Positions 9,212 through 18,520 of a stretch of 54,414 nucleotides of DNA are shown here, piece after piece; position 1 is the stretch's first letter, and each line of letters starts with the position of its first letter. The notes beneath the pieces were generated by a model that made no database searches, was not told the origin of the DNA, and worked only from the letters and a program-made list of their open reading frames with translations. The position numbers and the translations under genes are program-made. The stretch is from JAWXCB01 sp034440455 (GTDB taxonomy: Bacteria; Bacteroidota; Bacteroidia; Chitinophagales; CAIOSU01): assembly GCA_034440455.1 (NCBI GenBank), contig JAWXCB010000021.1, positions 1 to 54,414 on the forward strand, in the 5' to 3' direction.

Positions 9212-9328
9212 GCAGGAATTTTCCACCAAAATGCGCATTTTTATTCAGGGAAGGAAACAAATAATTTCAAAAAAAGGAAAATTCATTTATTACTTTTACC
9301 CGCCCTAAATCCTATCTAACGTGTTTGC

Positions 9329-9877
9329 ATGTTCCGTCTTTCAGATAAACTATTGATGCTTCGCTTGCAGGATGCTTCGACACGCAGCGAGGCATTCAAT
9401 CTTGTCATTAAGCAATACAAAGAGCGGCTGTATTGGTATGTGCGCAGAATGGTGGTTGATTATGATGATGCGAAAGACATCACGCAAAATGTATTTATCA
9501 AAGCGTGGGAGCATCTTGACACGTTTCATTATCAAAGCAGTATTTACACCTGGCTTTATCGCATCGCCACCAACGAATCGCTGAATCATCTTAAGAAAAA
9601 ATGCAGTCAGGCAAATATCTCGCTTGATGAAGCCGGAGAATATTTGGTGAAAGCCATTGACAACGGACACTACATTTCGGGAGAGGAAATCTATATGAAG
9701 CTTGAACGCGCGGTCGCTCAATTACCCGAAAAACAAAAAGCGGTTTTCATCCTGCGCTATTACGAAGAAAAAGATTACACAGAAATTGCTGCCATCACCG
9801 GCACATCGGAAGGCGCATTACACGCATCCTATCATATCGCGGTGAAGAAAATCGAGAAAATATTATCCCTGAATTAA
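9329..9877 (+). CDS. ECF-type RNA polymerase sigma factor
   Basis: This is a 182-residue alternative sigma factor with only regions 2 and 4. Region 2 covers about residues 20-95 (AFNLVIKQYKERLYWYVRRM, DDAKDITQNVFIKAWEHL, IYTWLYRIATNESLNHL). Region 4 covers about 125-178 (LPEKQKAVFILRYYEEKDY, EIAAITGTSEGALHASYHIA), a helix-turn-helix that reads the -35 element. It is divergent from the iron importer operon. No anti-sigma factor gene is next to it; the following gene encodes an outer-membrane-type DUF2490 protein. Whether it controls the neighbouring importer is unknown. Confidence 0.9.
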   Translation: MFRLSDKLLMLRLQDASTRSEAFNLVIKQYKERLYWYVRRMVVDYDDAKDITQNVFIKAWEHLDTFHYQSSIYTWLYRIATNESLNHLKKKCSQANISLDEAGEYLVKAIDNGHYISGEEIYMKLERAVAQLPEKQKAVFILRYYEEKDYTEIAAITGTSEGALHASYHIAVKKIEKILSLN

Positions 9878-9885
9878 AGATAATG

Positions 9886-9910
9886 TTGCGCGTTTTGTCA
9901 AACAGCGCAA
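9886..9910 (+). terminator. Hairpin after the sigma factor gene
   Basis: TTGCGC and GTTT pair with AAAC and GCGCAA (one bulged A) around a TGTC loop, 8 bases after the sigma factor stop. There is no U-tract, so it may be an mRNA-end structure rather than an intrinsic terminator. Confidence 0.35.
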
Positions 9911-9946
9911 ATGCAGACATAACGCTGTGTTTAAATCCAACCCAAA

Positions 9947-10717
9947 ATGAAACTTCACGTTGCAATAGTATTTTGCATTGCGATTCTATTGAACGCATTT
10001 CAACTTTTCTCCCAAAGCACAGGCAGCACGCCTGAAAAAGAAATTCGCACTGCCAAACTCCTGTGGTTTGATTTTTCCGAAACCATCAAATTCAACAATA
10101 AATGGAACATGGTGGCTGAATACAACCCACGCTTCAACCTTGACCCCACAAGCGTTTCACAAAATGTGGTGCGCACTTATGGATTATTTAATATTGGCGA
10201 AAACTGGTCAATCGGACAGGGCTTTGTCATTTTTTTTAATAACCAAAATGGACTGCTTGTACACGAGTTGCGTCCTGAAACTTGGTTTTTTTACAAGCAG
10301 CAATTTGAAAAAGCAAAGAACCTTGGAATTGTACACCGTTTCAGGGTGGAGGAGCGCTTTACGCGAAACACTGCAAGCGGAGAATTAGCGGAGGGCTACA
10401 ACTTTACTATGCGCTATCGTTACCGTTTTGGGTTAGAATATACGCTGGCAAGAATCGGGGAGAAGAAAAACCCGCTCAAGTGTTTTGTCAATGATGAAAT
10501 TTTTCTGCAATCGGGAAAAACGATTGTCTATAATGTATTTGAGCAAAACCGGTTTATTGCCGGATTCAGTTATCGCCTCGCAAAAGGATTTACTGCCGCT
10601 TTCGCTTACATGAATATCTTCAGGCAGATGAATAATCCTGGTTATGTTTATACAAAGACACATACATTCCGCATCAGTTTTCTGCATGAGTTTTCGCTGA
10701 AGGAGAAAAAAGACTGA
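9947..10717 (+). CDS. DUF2490 family outer-membrane-type protein
   Basis: This 256-residue protein has a signal peptide (ending LFSQ) followed by alternating amphipathic strands ('NKWNMVAEYNPRFNL', 'WSIGQGFVIFF', 'FTMRYRYRFGLEYTLA', 'HTFRISFLHEFSLK'). This matches DUF2490, a family of predicted small outer-membrane beta barrels common in Bacteroidota. It ends with a strand finishing in an aromatic residue close to a charged tail. No function is known for the family. It follows the sigma factor by 69 bases with a hairpin in between, so cotranscription is uncertain. Confidence 0.8.
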   Translation: MKLHVAIVFCIAILLNAFQLFSQSTGSTPEKEIRTAKLLWFDFSETIKFNNKWNMVAEYNPRFNLDPTSVSQNVVRTYGLFNIGENWSIGQGFVIFFNNQNGLLVHELRPETWFFYKQQFEKAKNLGIVHRFRVEERFTRNTASGELAEGYNFTMRYRYRFGLEYTLARIGEKKNPLKCFVNDEIFLQSGKTIVYNVFEQNRFIAGFSYRLAKGFTAAFAYMNIFRQMNNPGYVYTKTHTFRISFLHEFSLKEKKD

Positions 10718-11047
10718 TTCTTTTTGGTATTCTCATCGGATACCCGTTTTAAGTTGAGGACAGTTTTGAAAATTACCTTTAACCTTTTTTCCCTTTAGGG
10801 ATAGGATGAAGTAAATCAAAATGCGCATTTTTTTAGAACTACCCTTGGTTGACAATCAAGAGCTTTCATTGCCGTTAAAAAATTAAAGATGCAGACGAAC
10901 TTTAGCCCAAAGTTGTTAATGGTTCGGATAAAGTCTGTCTTTCCATATAAAAGGCTTTAACCAATTTTAAATGCGAGTTGTTTTGTTTTGCCGCATAATC
11001 TCACGGGATTCAAGCTAAAGAACTCTCAAATAGGCTATCTGAAAAAA
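10718..11047. other. 330-base gap between convergent genes
   Basis: No open frame with coding character is seen. It contains a short palindrome TCCCTTTAGGGA near 10790 that resembles the dispersed palindromic units at 32.6 kb. Nothing else is recognised. Confidence 0.4.
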
Positions 11048-11791
11048 TCAGAAAGGCGTGTATTTACCCGTTCGTACGGAAACTCCAGATGCGGATTTAT
11101 CAAAGTGCAACGGGTTGCTGGCTTTTGAGAACAGGGTGTTGCTGTTAAAAATTGGATTGCCGCAGAAAGTAGTGGTTTCCATATCAATTGTGCCGCCTTC
11201 TACATTCAGAAAATTATTTGAACAAACATCAAGGTTCCCTTTAATTGAACCGGTGCGCGAGTTTACAAATTTGCCGTTTGCGGAAATATCCCCGCCTTTG
11301 CCGGTAAGCAATCCTGTGTTATCGAGCATATTGCCCACTTGTATTTCCCTGTGATTTATGATATTTCCTGAGTTGACAAAATCCATTGTTATTTCAAGAT
11401 TTTGCTGGTTATAGATAGCCCCTCTGTTGGTGAGCAGTCCAAATTTAGATTTACCGAAATTTAAAAGCGTTCCGGTTTTCACGATGATTACATTTTTATC
11501 GCCAAGCAGGCTTGCGTTTTCCTGAATTATTATTGTGCCTTTTACTACCACATCCACATTATGTACAATGTCATTCTTAATTACAACGGTATCCCCTTCT
11601 TTGATAATGTTGCCCGGATAGAAAGGTTTCCAAATCTCTTGCTGATTGTACCTTCCGGTTTTATATGTGCTGAATATCGCAGCTGTAGAGTTAGACGTGC
11701 TGCTCAATATAATTCCGATACAGAAAATGAAACTCATGATATTTAACAGGAATGAATTTGGTAAGCGCATAGAGGTCTGTGTTTTAATCAT
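11048..11791 (-). CDS. Secreted beta-helix-like protein of unknown function
   Basis: This 247-residue protein has an N-terminal signal peptide; a second in-frame ATG at 11770 (MRLPNSFLLN) is an equally good start. After the signal it reads like the 'GDTVVI ... V..V.VKGTIIIQENASL' repeats of extracellular right-handed beta-helix or polymer-forming folds. It then has repeated short units 'LTNRGAIYNQQ', 'FVNSGNIINHR', 'LDNTGLLTGKG', 'FVNSRTGSIKG', each about 18-20 residues and rich in N and G. No catalytic residues and no T9SS tail are apparent. It is divergent from the NtrC-like regulator gene, 102 bases away, and could be its target, which is inference. Confidence 0.7.
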   Translation of the reverse strand: MIKTQTSMRLPNSFLLNIMSFIFCIGIILSSTSNSTAAIFSTYKTGRYNQQEIWKPFYPGNIIKEGDTVVIKNDIVHNVDVVVKGTIIIQENASLLGDKNVIIVKTGTLLNFGKSKFGLLTNRGAIYNQQNLEITMDFVNSGNIINHREIQVGNMLDNTGLLTGKGGDISANGKFVNSRTGSIKGNLDVCSNNFLNVEGGTIDMETTTFCGNPIFNSNTLFSKASNPLHFDKSASGVSVRTGKYTPF

Positions 11792-11893
11792 TTTCTATAC
11801 GTGACAAGATGAGATAGGTTGCTTTTTAAAGATATTTTCGAGCCGAACATACAGAGCACCTAAGCGTATTACAGTTCAAACCGAATACAGCGC

Positions 11894-13084
11894 ATGGAAC
11901 AACTGTTTCAAAATAAAATATTTGTGGTCGAAGATGATGCCATCTTCGGCTCTGTGATTCAAAAAGCGCTGGAGCAAGACGGTAATTCAAAAGTCACGTT
12001 ATTCCAAACAGGGGAAGATTTTTTCAATAACCTCTATCTTAATCCGGATATCATTACGATAGACCATAGTTTGCCTGGAAAAGATGGCATTGAAGTGTTG
12101 AAACAAATCAGAAATTTTAATGTGGAGATTCCTACAATTTTTTTTTCTGGCGCGATAAATCCCGAAGTGGTGATAGATGCCTATGAAATCGGGGTGAGCG
12201 GCTACATCATTAAAAATGAAAGGGCAATTGAAAAACTGAGGAATTGCGTGAAAGACCTGAGCGTAAAAATCAATCTTAAAAAAGAAATCAGTTTACTACG
12301 CGATAAAATTTTAGACCGCGGCAGATATAGCGATATAGTAGGAGAGAGCAAGGCGATTCTGCAAGTTCTCCGCCTGATTCAGAAAGTTGAGAAAAGCAAT
12401 GTCACCGTGCTCATCACAGGAAATAGCGGAACAGGCAAAGAACTGGTAGCGCAAGCGGTGCATAATAATTCACCCAGGCGAAAGAAGGCATTTGTGCCCG
12501 TAAATGTATCTGCAATCCCGGAAGATTTGATTGAGAGTGAATTGTTCGGTCACGAGAAAGGCGCATTCACTGGCGCAATAGAACGAAGGATTGGAAAGTT
12601 TGAAGAAGCGATGGGCGGATCAATTTTCTTAGATGAAATTGGTGATCTGCATATTAATTTTCAAACGAAGTTGCTGCGCGTTTTGCAAGAGAATAAAATT
12701 TGCAGGTTGGGAAGCAACAAAGAAATAGTGCTTGATGTGCGCATCATCGCTGCAACAAATAAGAACTTGTGGGAAAATGTTAAAGCAGGCAAGTTCCGTG
12801 AAGATTTGTTCTTCAGACTTCAGGGTTTTATGATTCACATGCCGCCTTTGTGCGATAGGGAAAATGATGTGTTGACGTTGGCGAGGCATTTCTTAAAAGA
12901 GTTTTGTAGAAAAAATAGTATGCTGCTGAAAACTTTTGCTAAGGAAGCAGAAATGAGGTTAACGATATACCCGTGGCCAGGCAATGTCAGGGAGTTAAAA
13001 GCATTGGTCGAACGGGCTGTTTTGATAAGTGATGAAAACGAAATTAAATCAGACGACCTCATTTTCTCTTACGATTTCGAGTGA
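11894..13084 (+). CDS. NtrC-like sigma-54 activator lacking the DNA-binding domain
   Basis: This is a 396-residue response regulator. The receiver domain covers about residues 6-120, with acidic residues near 14-15, phospho-acceptor Asp57 in TIDHSLPG and Lys in GYIIKNE. A sigma-54 AAA+ domain runs from about 146 to 388: Walker A GNSGTGKE at 176-183, the sigma-54-contacting GAFTGA loop at 223-228, Walker B SIFLDEIGDL and sensor II 'WPGNVRELKALVERAVLI'. Family members usually have a further 50-80 residues with a Fis-type helix-turn-helix, but this protein stops at LIFSYDFE just after the AAA+ domain. It may act from solution without binding enhancer DNA, as described for some FleQ/FlgR-like activators. 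No histidine kinase is adjacent. Confidence 0.88.
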   Translation: MEQLFQNKIFVVEDDAIFGSVIQKALEQDGNSKVTLFQTGEDFFNNLYLNPDIITIDHSLPGKDGIEVLKQIRNFNVEIPTIFFSGAINPEVVIDAYEIGVSGYIIKNERAIEKLRNCVKDLSVKINLKKEISLLRDKILDRGRYSDIVGESKAILQVLRLIQKVEKSNVTVLITGNSGTGKELVAQAVHNNSPRRKKAFVPVNVSAIPEDLIESELFGHEKGAFTGAIERRIGKFEEAMGGSIFLDEIGDLHINFQTKLLRVLQENKICRLGSNKEIVLDVRIIAATNKNLWENVKAGKFREDLFFRLQGFMIHMPPLCDRENDVLTLARHFLKEFCRKNSMLLKTFAKEAEMRLTIYPWPGNVRELKALVERAVLISDENEIKSDDLIFSYDFE

Positions 13085-13284
13085 TATTCGGAAAATCTGT
13101 AAACATTCAATACGACTCATCGTTTTGTAGGACAGTCGTCAAATAAATTCAATTCCTTTTACTATACGAAGTTGTATTAGCAACTTGAATTTTAGCCCTC
13201 TCAAAACTTCTTACTTTAAACTCTGTAAATTAAATTATTAGCTGACGGGCTGTTGTTAAATTTGCCGCAGATTTTTTCTGAAAG

Positions 13285-14715
13285 TTGATAGCCGACCTGC
13301 TTCATAAAATACATCCCATCGAGCGCGTGGTGTTTGATGCCGCTGCGGAAGTTTCTGCCGAAACGGGCATTGACAGCTATCTCGTGGGCGGTTATGTGCG
13401 TGATTTAATACTCAACCGCCCCACGCAGGATATTGACATTGTGTGCATCGGCAGCGGCATTGATTTTGCACAGCGGGTGGCAAAGAAATTCACGCCCAAG
13501 CCGGGAGTTGCAGTGTTTAAAAACTTCGGCACTGCGATGTTCAAAGTGGGCGACCTCGAAGTGGAGTTTGTAGGCGCGCGCAAAGAATCCTACAGCCGCG
13601 ATTCCCGCAAGCCCATCGTGGAAGACGGCACACTGCAAGACGACCAGCACCGCAGGGATTTCACGATTAATGCGCTTGCTATCAGTCTTTGCAAGCACAA
13701 CTTTGGCGAACTGCTCGACCCTTTTGGCGGGGTGGAGCATCTTGAACAGCGCATCATTAAAACTCCGCTCGACCCTGACATCACATTCAGCGATGACCCG
13801 TTGCGCATGTTACGCGCCATCCGCTTTGCCACTCAACTTGATTTCAGAATTGAATCTTCGACATTGCATGCCATCACGCGCAATGCCCCGCGCCTCGACA
13901 TTATTTCAATGGAGCGCATCACCGATGAGCTAAATAAAATCATCCTCACGCCTATCCCTTCCGTTGGTTTTAAATTATTGTTTGATACCGGCTTGCTGAA
14001 ATTGTTTTTTCCTGAAATGATTGCGTTACAAGGCGCGCAGCACATAGAAGGACGCGGGCACAAAGACAATTTTTATCACACGCTGCAAGTGCTGGATAAC
14101 CTCTGCCGCGTGAGCAACGATTTGTGGCTGCGCTGGGCTGCCATCCTGCATGACATCGGCAAGCCCGCCACCAAGCGCTTTGAGAAAGAACACGGATGGA
14201 CATTTCACGGGCATGAAGTGGTGGGTGCGCGCATGGTCACTTATATTTTTCGCAAACTCAAGCTGCCGCTCAATGAACACATGAAGTATGTCGAAAAGAT
14301 GGTGCGCCTGCATCTGCGTCCCATTGCATTGAACAGAGAAGAAATCACCGACTCCGCCATCCGCAGGCTGATCTTCGATGCGGGCGATGACATTGACGAT
14401 TTGATGAACCTCTGCAATGCCGACATCACTACGAAGAATGCCGAGAAGATGAAGCGCTACCTCGCCAACTTTGAAATCGTGCGCCAAAAACTCATAGACA
14501 TCGAGGAGAAAGACCGCGTGCGCAACTGGCAGCCGCCCATCAGCGGGCAAGAAATCATGCAGCACTTCAACATCCGCCCCTCAAAGCCTGTGGGCATTAT
14601 CAAAGACGCTATTAAAGATGCGATTCTTGATGGCGTAATTCCGAATGAACGCGAAGCGGCTTTTCAGTTTATGGTTGAGAAGGGAAAAGAACTGGGATTG
14701 GATGTCAATCCGTAA
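13285..14715 (+). CDS. CCA tRNA nucleotidyltransferase with HD domain
   Basis: This protein of 476 residues is a class II nucleotidyltransferase that adds or repairs the 3' CCA of tRNA. The head domain has 'SYLVGGYVRDLIL' and 'RPTQDIDIVC' with the two metal-binding aspartates, followed by 'RRDFTINALAI' and 'DDPLRMLRAIRFATQL'. The C-terminal half has an HD phosphohydrolase motif (AAILHDIGKPATKRF). The start is a TTG at 13285, directly after an in-frame stop; the next candidate is a GTG at 13327, which would leave a shorter N-terminus. This matters to the cell because the tRNA-Leu gene in this window does not encode CCA. It is convergent with the sulfotransferase gene 15 bases downstream. Its composition is more GC-rich than its neighbours. 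Confidence 0.92.
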   Translation: MIADLLHKIHPIERVVFDAAAEVSAETGIDSYLVGGYVRDLILNRPTQDIDIVCIGSGIDFAQRVAKKFTPKPGVAVFKNFGTAMFKVGDLEVEFVGARKESYSRDSRKPIVEDGTLQDDQHRRDFTINALAISLCKHNFGELLDPFGGVEHLEQRIIKTPLDPDITFSDDPLRMLRAIRFATQLDFRIESSTLHAITRNAPRLDIISMERITDELNKIILTPIPSVGFKLLFDTGLLKLFFPEMIALQGAQHIEGRGHKDNFYHTLQVLDNLCRVSNDLWLRWAAILHDIGKPATKRFEKEHGWTFHGHEVVGARMVTYIFRKLKLPLNEHMKYVEKMVRLHLRPIALNREEITDSAIRRLIFDAGDDIDDLMNLCNADITTKNAEKMKRYLANFEIVRQKLIDIEEKDRVRNWQPPISGQEIMQHFNIRPSKPVGIIKDAIKDAILDGVIPNEREAAFQFMVEKGKELGLDVNP

Positions 14716-14730
14716 GTTGAATTCGCAGGG

Positions 14731-15549
14731 CTAATCGCCATTATTCTTTTTTGCATAATCAATGCACCGCTGCCAATCATCCGCAAAATGTTGGCGGATG
14801 CACTGCAACTGCTCTTCGGGAATCAGCGGTTCTTTGCTTACGAATCTTTCAGGTATAAGCAATGCTAAATACAAGAGCGGATACTGAATGCTTTGCTTGG
14901 AAATCCGTTGCAGCCACTTCAACACAGGCTGCTGCGCTCTTGGAATATCAAAATAAAAAAGCCTCTTGCTGAGTTGGCGGAAAATCTTCAACTGCTTCTC
15001 ATTGTAAGAGCGATGCACGGAGTCGAGCGAGATGTCGGCTTTGTCATAAGTGGTTCCCGTGTAGTGGGCAATCGCATCAATGAAAGTAAACGGGTCGCGC
15101 TTCATGTTTTCATAAAAAAGCACGAGCGGCTTGTGCGTGAAATACTTTTCGATGATTTGAATTTTAGAGAAGTAATCAAGGTCGCTGTGCTTCCACACGC
15201 CACGGTCATGTTCAATATCAAAGAAATCATTGAAAGGTTTTGAAAAACCATTTTTCACTAATCTGCGATATTGTGAAGCAATCCAACTGTCATGCCTGCG
15301 GAACACGATTAGGACTTTTGCATCAGGATGCCTTGTCGAAAACCATTTTGCCTCTTTCTCTAATTGCTGGTCAAATTCATTTGAAACAAAAATCTTTTGC
15401 TGCGCAGATTGCTCAATCAGCTTCAGGCTTTTTTTATAGCGCGTACGCTGGATATAATAAATCCCTTTTAGTTTAGGAAATACTTTGTATTGCAGATAGG
15501 TAGTAGCCGTTTTCCCTAAGCCAACGTGAAAGAAGATTTCTTTTTGCAA
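14731..15549 (-). CDS. Sulfotransferase family protein
   Basis: This 272-residue protein begins with the PAPS 5'-phosphosulfate binding loop 'HVGLGKTATTYLQ' (residues 8-20) after a short beta strand. A later Arg/Ser-containing segment 'VLIVFRRHDSWIASQYRRLV' fits the 3'-phosphate binding site. Such enzymes move sulfate from PAPS to a sugar, lipid or other hydroxyl acceptor, but the acceptor cannot be predicted. No glycan or lipid biosynthesis genes are adjacent. The low-complexity spacer between it and pyrE suggests a separate transcript, but both lie on the same strand. Confidence 0.82.
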   Translation of the reverse strand: MQKEIFFHVGLGKTATTYLQYKVFPKLKGIYYIQRTRYKKSLKLIEQSAQQKIFVSNEFDQQLEKEAKWFSTRHPDAKVLIVFRRHDSWIASQYRRLVKNGFSKPFNDFFDIEHDRGVWKHSDLDYFSKIQIIEKYFTHKPLVLFYENMKRDPFTFIDAIAHYTGTTYDKADISLDSVHRSYNEKQLKIFRQLSKRLFYFDIPRAQQPVLKWLQRISKQSIQYPLLYLALLIPERFVSKEPLIPEEQLQCIRQHFADDWQRCIDYAKKNNGD

Positions 15550-15606
15550 GGTGAGTAGAAAATCGTCAGTGGTTAGTCGTCAGTCGTCAGATGCACTTCC
15601 TAATTC

Positions 15607-16266
15607 TCAATTCGTAATTCCTAGTTCGCTGCCCCAGCTTTCCGGGTTCTTTCGCCACTCGCGCAGCGTTTCCAATTCATGCGCTTGAATTAGCTTCTTT
15701 TCCAGCGCAACAGATAATAATGCTTCATAATCGGAAAGCGTGTAGAGCAGGCAGCCGGATTTTTTAAAACTATCTTCCGCCACTTCAAATCCATAGCTGA
15801 ATGTTGCAGCCGTTCCGATAATCTCACAACCTTCTTGGCGCAAAGGTGGCAATGCGTTCAGCGAACTTTTTCCCGTTGAGATTAAATCTTCAATCACAAC
15901 AGCGCGTTGTCCGGCTTTTACTTCGCCTTCCACTTGTCTTCCCATTCCATGTTTTTTGGGTTCAGGGCGCACATATACGAAGGGTAAATTTAATGCTTCA
16001 GCTACGAGTGCGCCCTGCGCAATGCCCGCAGTGGCTACGCCCGCAATGAGATTCGCGTTGCTATACTTTTCACGAATAAGGGCAACTAAGCTGTCCTTGA
16101 TAATTGTGCGTACTTCAGGATGCGAAAGCGTAACTCTGTTGTCGCAATAGATAGGGGAGCGCCATCCCGAAGCCCACGTAAAGGGATTGGAAGGCTGAAT
16201 TTTTATTGCTTTAACTTGCAGCAGGCAATCAGCTATTTTTCGCGCGGTTTCTTCTGAAAAAATCAT
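15607..16266 (-). CDS. pyrE: Orotate phosphoribosyltransferase
   Basis: This enzyme makes OMP from orotate and PRPP in de novo pyrimidine synthesis. It has 219 residues, with the family N-terminus 'QPSNPFTWASGWRSPIYCDN' and the PRPP-binding loop 'AVVIEDLISTGKSS'. The flexible catalytic loop is represented by 'RPEPKKHGMGRQVEG'. Its ATG at 16266 overlaps the ATG of the divergent NUDIX gene by two bases, so regulatory sequence for either gene must lie inside the other's coding region. pyrR and pyrB are found about 17 kb away. Confidence 0.95.
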   Translation of the reverse strand: MIFSEETARKIADCLLQVKAIKIQPSNPFTWASGWRSPIYCDNRVTLSHPEVRTIIKDSLVALIREKYSNANLIAGVATAGIAQGALVAEALNLPFVYVRPEPKKHGMGRQVEGEVKAGQRAVVIEDLISTGKSSLNALPPLRQEGCEIIGTAATFSYGFEVAEDSFKKSGCLLYTLSDYEALLSVALEKKLIQAHELETLREWRKNPESWGSELGITN

Positions 16267-16915
16267 GGCTCAAAGCTATTTAATTTTTGTGCAAGACGGA
16301 AGCATGGAAATCATGCAACACGCTGCATGTGAAACAGTCATGCAGTATGACAATCAAAAAATAATCTTAGCAGAAACGGATTTCGCAGAAACTGTTTTAC
16401 CCATTATCCTTCTGCTTGAAAAAGGGAAGATTCATAAAGTTGAATTCCATACAGACGATGCGGCTCTGCTTTTTGAAAAACTGAAAGCGTGTTACGATAA
16501 GTTTATTGTTGCGGCAGGAGGCTTGGTGAAAAATAAAAAAGGAGAATTGCTACTGATATTCCGTAATGGCAAATGGGATTTGCCAAAAGGCAAGATTGAA
16601 AAAGATGAAACATACTCAGAAGGTGCATTGCGCGAAGTGCAGGAAGAAACCGGTTTGAAGAAATTGAAATTGCTTTTAGAATTTCAACGGACGTATCACA
16701 CCTACATCCAGAATGAAAAGCGCATTTTAAAAGAAACGGTTTGGTATCTCATGCAAGCAGAAGATAAATCAACAACACCGCAGTTGGAAGAAGGCATCAC
16801 AAAAACTGAATGGATAGCAGCCGCTGATGCTGCTAAAGTATTTACAAACACGTATAAAAATATTTTGCTATTGCTAAAGACGTTTTACCATCCCGCTAAA
16901 GAAAGAACTGCGTAG
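16265..16915 (+). CDS. NUDIX hydrolase
   Basis: This 216-residue protein has a full Nudix box from Gly109 to Leu131: G109, E115, R123-E124, E127-E128 and G130 fit GX5EX7REUXEEXGU. It hydrolyses a nucleoside diphosphate linked to another group. The substrate is unknown; housecleaning of oxidised nucleotides or NDP-sugars is possible. About 80 residues precede the Nudix fold ('DFAETVLPIILLLEKGK'), an N-terminal extension that I recall in Bacteroidota NUDIX proteins encoded next to pyrE. If the start is correct it overlaps the pyrE start codon by 2 bases in head-to-head orientation. Confidence 0.88.
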   Translation: MAQSYLIFVQDGSMEIMQHAACETVMQYDNQKIILAETDFAETVLPIILLLEKGKIHKVEFHTDDAALLFEKLKACYDKFIVAAGGLVKNKKGELLLIFRNGKWDLPKGKIEKDETYSEGALREVQEETGLKKLKLLLEFQRTYHTYIQNEKRILKETVWYLMQAEDKSTTPQLEEGITKTEWIAAADAAKVFTNTYKNILLLLKTFYHPAKERTA

Positions 16916-16938
16916 CATCAGTGCAGGATATGTTCATG

Positions 16939-18504
16939 TTATTTCTGCATTACAAGCATCCTGCGTGTTTTTACTTTCGCATCAACGCTCAACTCATAGT
17001 AAAACACACCACTTTCAGTAAGGATTTTCGTGTCAAGTGATAGAATGTGCTTTCCGTAATCGTACCATTCTTCATCCACTGCGGTGATTACTTTTTCCCC
17101 GAGCGCATTATAAACTGCAAGAGAAATCTTTGCCCGTTGATGTAGTTTGAAGGAAATAAAAGTTTCGTCACCGGCTGGGTTCGGATAGTTTTGATTTAAT
17201 TCAAAAACCGGACTTTGCACAGAAATAGTGTTGGCTGAAGTGGCGCTGTCATTCTCACTGACGATTGCTGTCCAGATACTTAATTCACCATTGTGCAAGC
17301 GCGTCCATATCGGGCGAATGATGCCGTTATGCGCTGCGATATTGGTATAGTCGCCAAAGAAAATCGCATTGTCAGGCACAAAAGGCGATTCGCTGATTTT
17401 AATATTCTTGAACGTATTGCCGCCATCTTTTGAAACTGCGCAATACACATCGGTTGCATTATCCGCATGATTTCTTCTATCGTAAAAAACAAAATAGAGG
17501 TAGCCGTTGCTTTGGTCAATTGTCATCCAAGTGAAAAATTGTTGTCTGCCCGATGAATCATCATTCACACGCGCGGGGTTGCTCCATGTGTTGCCGCCAT
17601 CGGTTGATTTCACGAGCCACACATCCGTGTCATCAGTGCCGTTGCGTTGGTCGCTCCAGTTGATATAAATTGTTCCGCGAAAAGCGCTGGTGCTTGTATC
17701 ACAGGCAATAACGGGCAAACCGTTGCAACGCGAAATGCCGGGGATTTGAAAATTCCATCCTCCGGGAATTGTTGTTACAGGAATATCATCATTGAGCCAT
17801 GTTGCTCCACCATCAAGCGAGCGGTCAAAAAGAATTCCCTGCGGTCCAGCCCATGCGACATAAATTTCACCATTCGCGCCCACTGTCGGCACTGCGCCTT
17901 CCACCGTGTTGTCATCATCCAAACAATCGCCTGCAATTGTATTGATGCGTAGCGGATTACTCCACGTATCACCTCCATCAGCTGAACTTGTAAAAAAAAT
18001 CACAGAACTGTCAGTTGGAAGTGCGCTTCCATAAACATCAAACTGCGTCCATGTAACATAAACGTGGTTGTTCGTGCGATTAATTGTCGCCCATTCTTTA
18101 TCCTGGGCTTTTGTGCCGTTTAATCCGAAGAAGGTGCCAGCCGTCCATGTCGTATCTGCTCCTACTGTTTTCTGGCACACGATTCTGTCAATCCAGTTTC
18201 CGCTGGGTGGATTTGAAAGATGAAAAAAATAAAAGTTGCCTGCGGTATCTGCAATCAACACGGGGTCGCCCCACACGCCATAGGGAGAAAATAGCTGATG
18301 CTCCGTCCACGTATATCCCGTGTCATCGCTGATGTAGTAGTTGTTAATGTTCGCAGCGGCAAGTATACGATGCGGCTGCTTCGGGTCGAGAGCAATGCAA
18401 GGCTCATTAGGCGTGTTGGAAGTTCCAATTAAAATATTTGGAAACTGTGCAAAAACAAAAGCGGGCAAAAGAAGCGTGAAGCAAAAAATCCATCTGCGAA
18501 GCAT
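16939..18504 (-). CDS. Secreted BNR/sialidase-fold repeat protein with T9SS sorting domain
   Basis: This 521-residue protein has a signal peptide (ending FVFAQ). At least five Asp-box motifs (S-x-D-x-G-x-T-[WF]) can be seen: SDDTGYTW, SADGGDTW, SLDGGATW, STDGGNTW and SKDGGNTF. They define a six-bladed beta-propeller of the sialidase/BNR type. The C-terminus is a type A T9SS sorting domain (NQNYPNPAGDET, ALGEKVI, GVFYYELS, MLVMQK). The catalytic Arg triad, Tyr and Glu of true sialidases are not evident to me, so a non-enzymatic or other glycan-binding role is as likely as exo-sialidase. It should be exported to the cell surface by type IX secretion. Confidence 0.85.
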   Translation of the reverse strand: MLRRWIFCFTLLLPAFVFAQFPNILIGTSNTPNEPCIALDPKQPHRILAAANINNYYISDDTGYTWTEHQLFSPYGVWGDPVLIADTAGNFYFFHLSNPPSGNWIDRIVCQKTVGADTTWTAGTFFGLNGTKAQDKEWATINRTNNHVYVTWTQFDVYGSALPTDSSVIFFTSSADGGDTWSNPLRINTIAGDCLDDDNTVEGAVPTVGANGEIYVAWAGPQGILFDRSLDGGATWLNDDIPVTTIPGGWNFQIPGISRCNGLPVIACDTSTSAFRGTIYINWSDQRNGTDDTDVWLVKSTDGGNTWSNPARVNDDSSGRQQFFTWMTIDQSNGYLYFVFYDRRNHADNATDVYCAVSKDGGNTFKNIKISESPFVPDNAIFFGDYTNIAAHNGIIRPIWTRLHNGELSIWTAIVSENDSATSANTISVQSPVFELNQNYPNPAGDETFISFKLHQRAKISLAVYNALGEKVITAVDEEWYDYGKHILSLDTKILTESGVFYYELSVDAKVKTRRMLVMQK

Positions 18505-18520
18505 GACGCTAAAACTAACG

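Noticed and set aside
14026..14565. 179-codon minus-strand frame inside the CCA enzyme gene
   Set aside because: Shadow of a GC-rich gene; no family motif.
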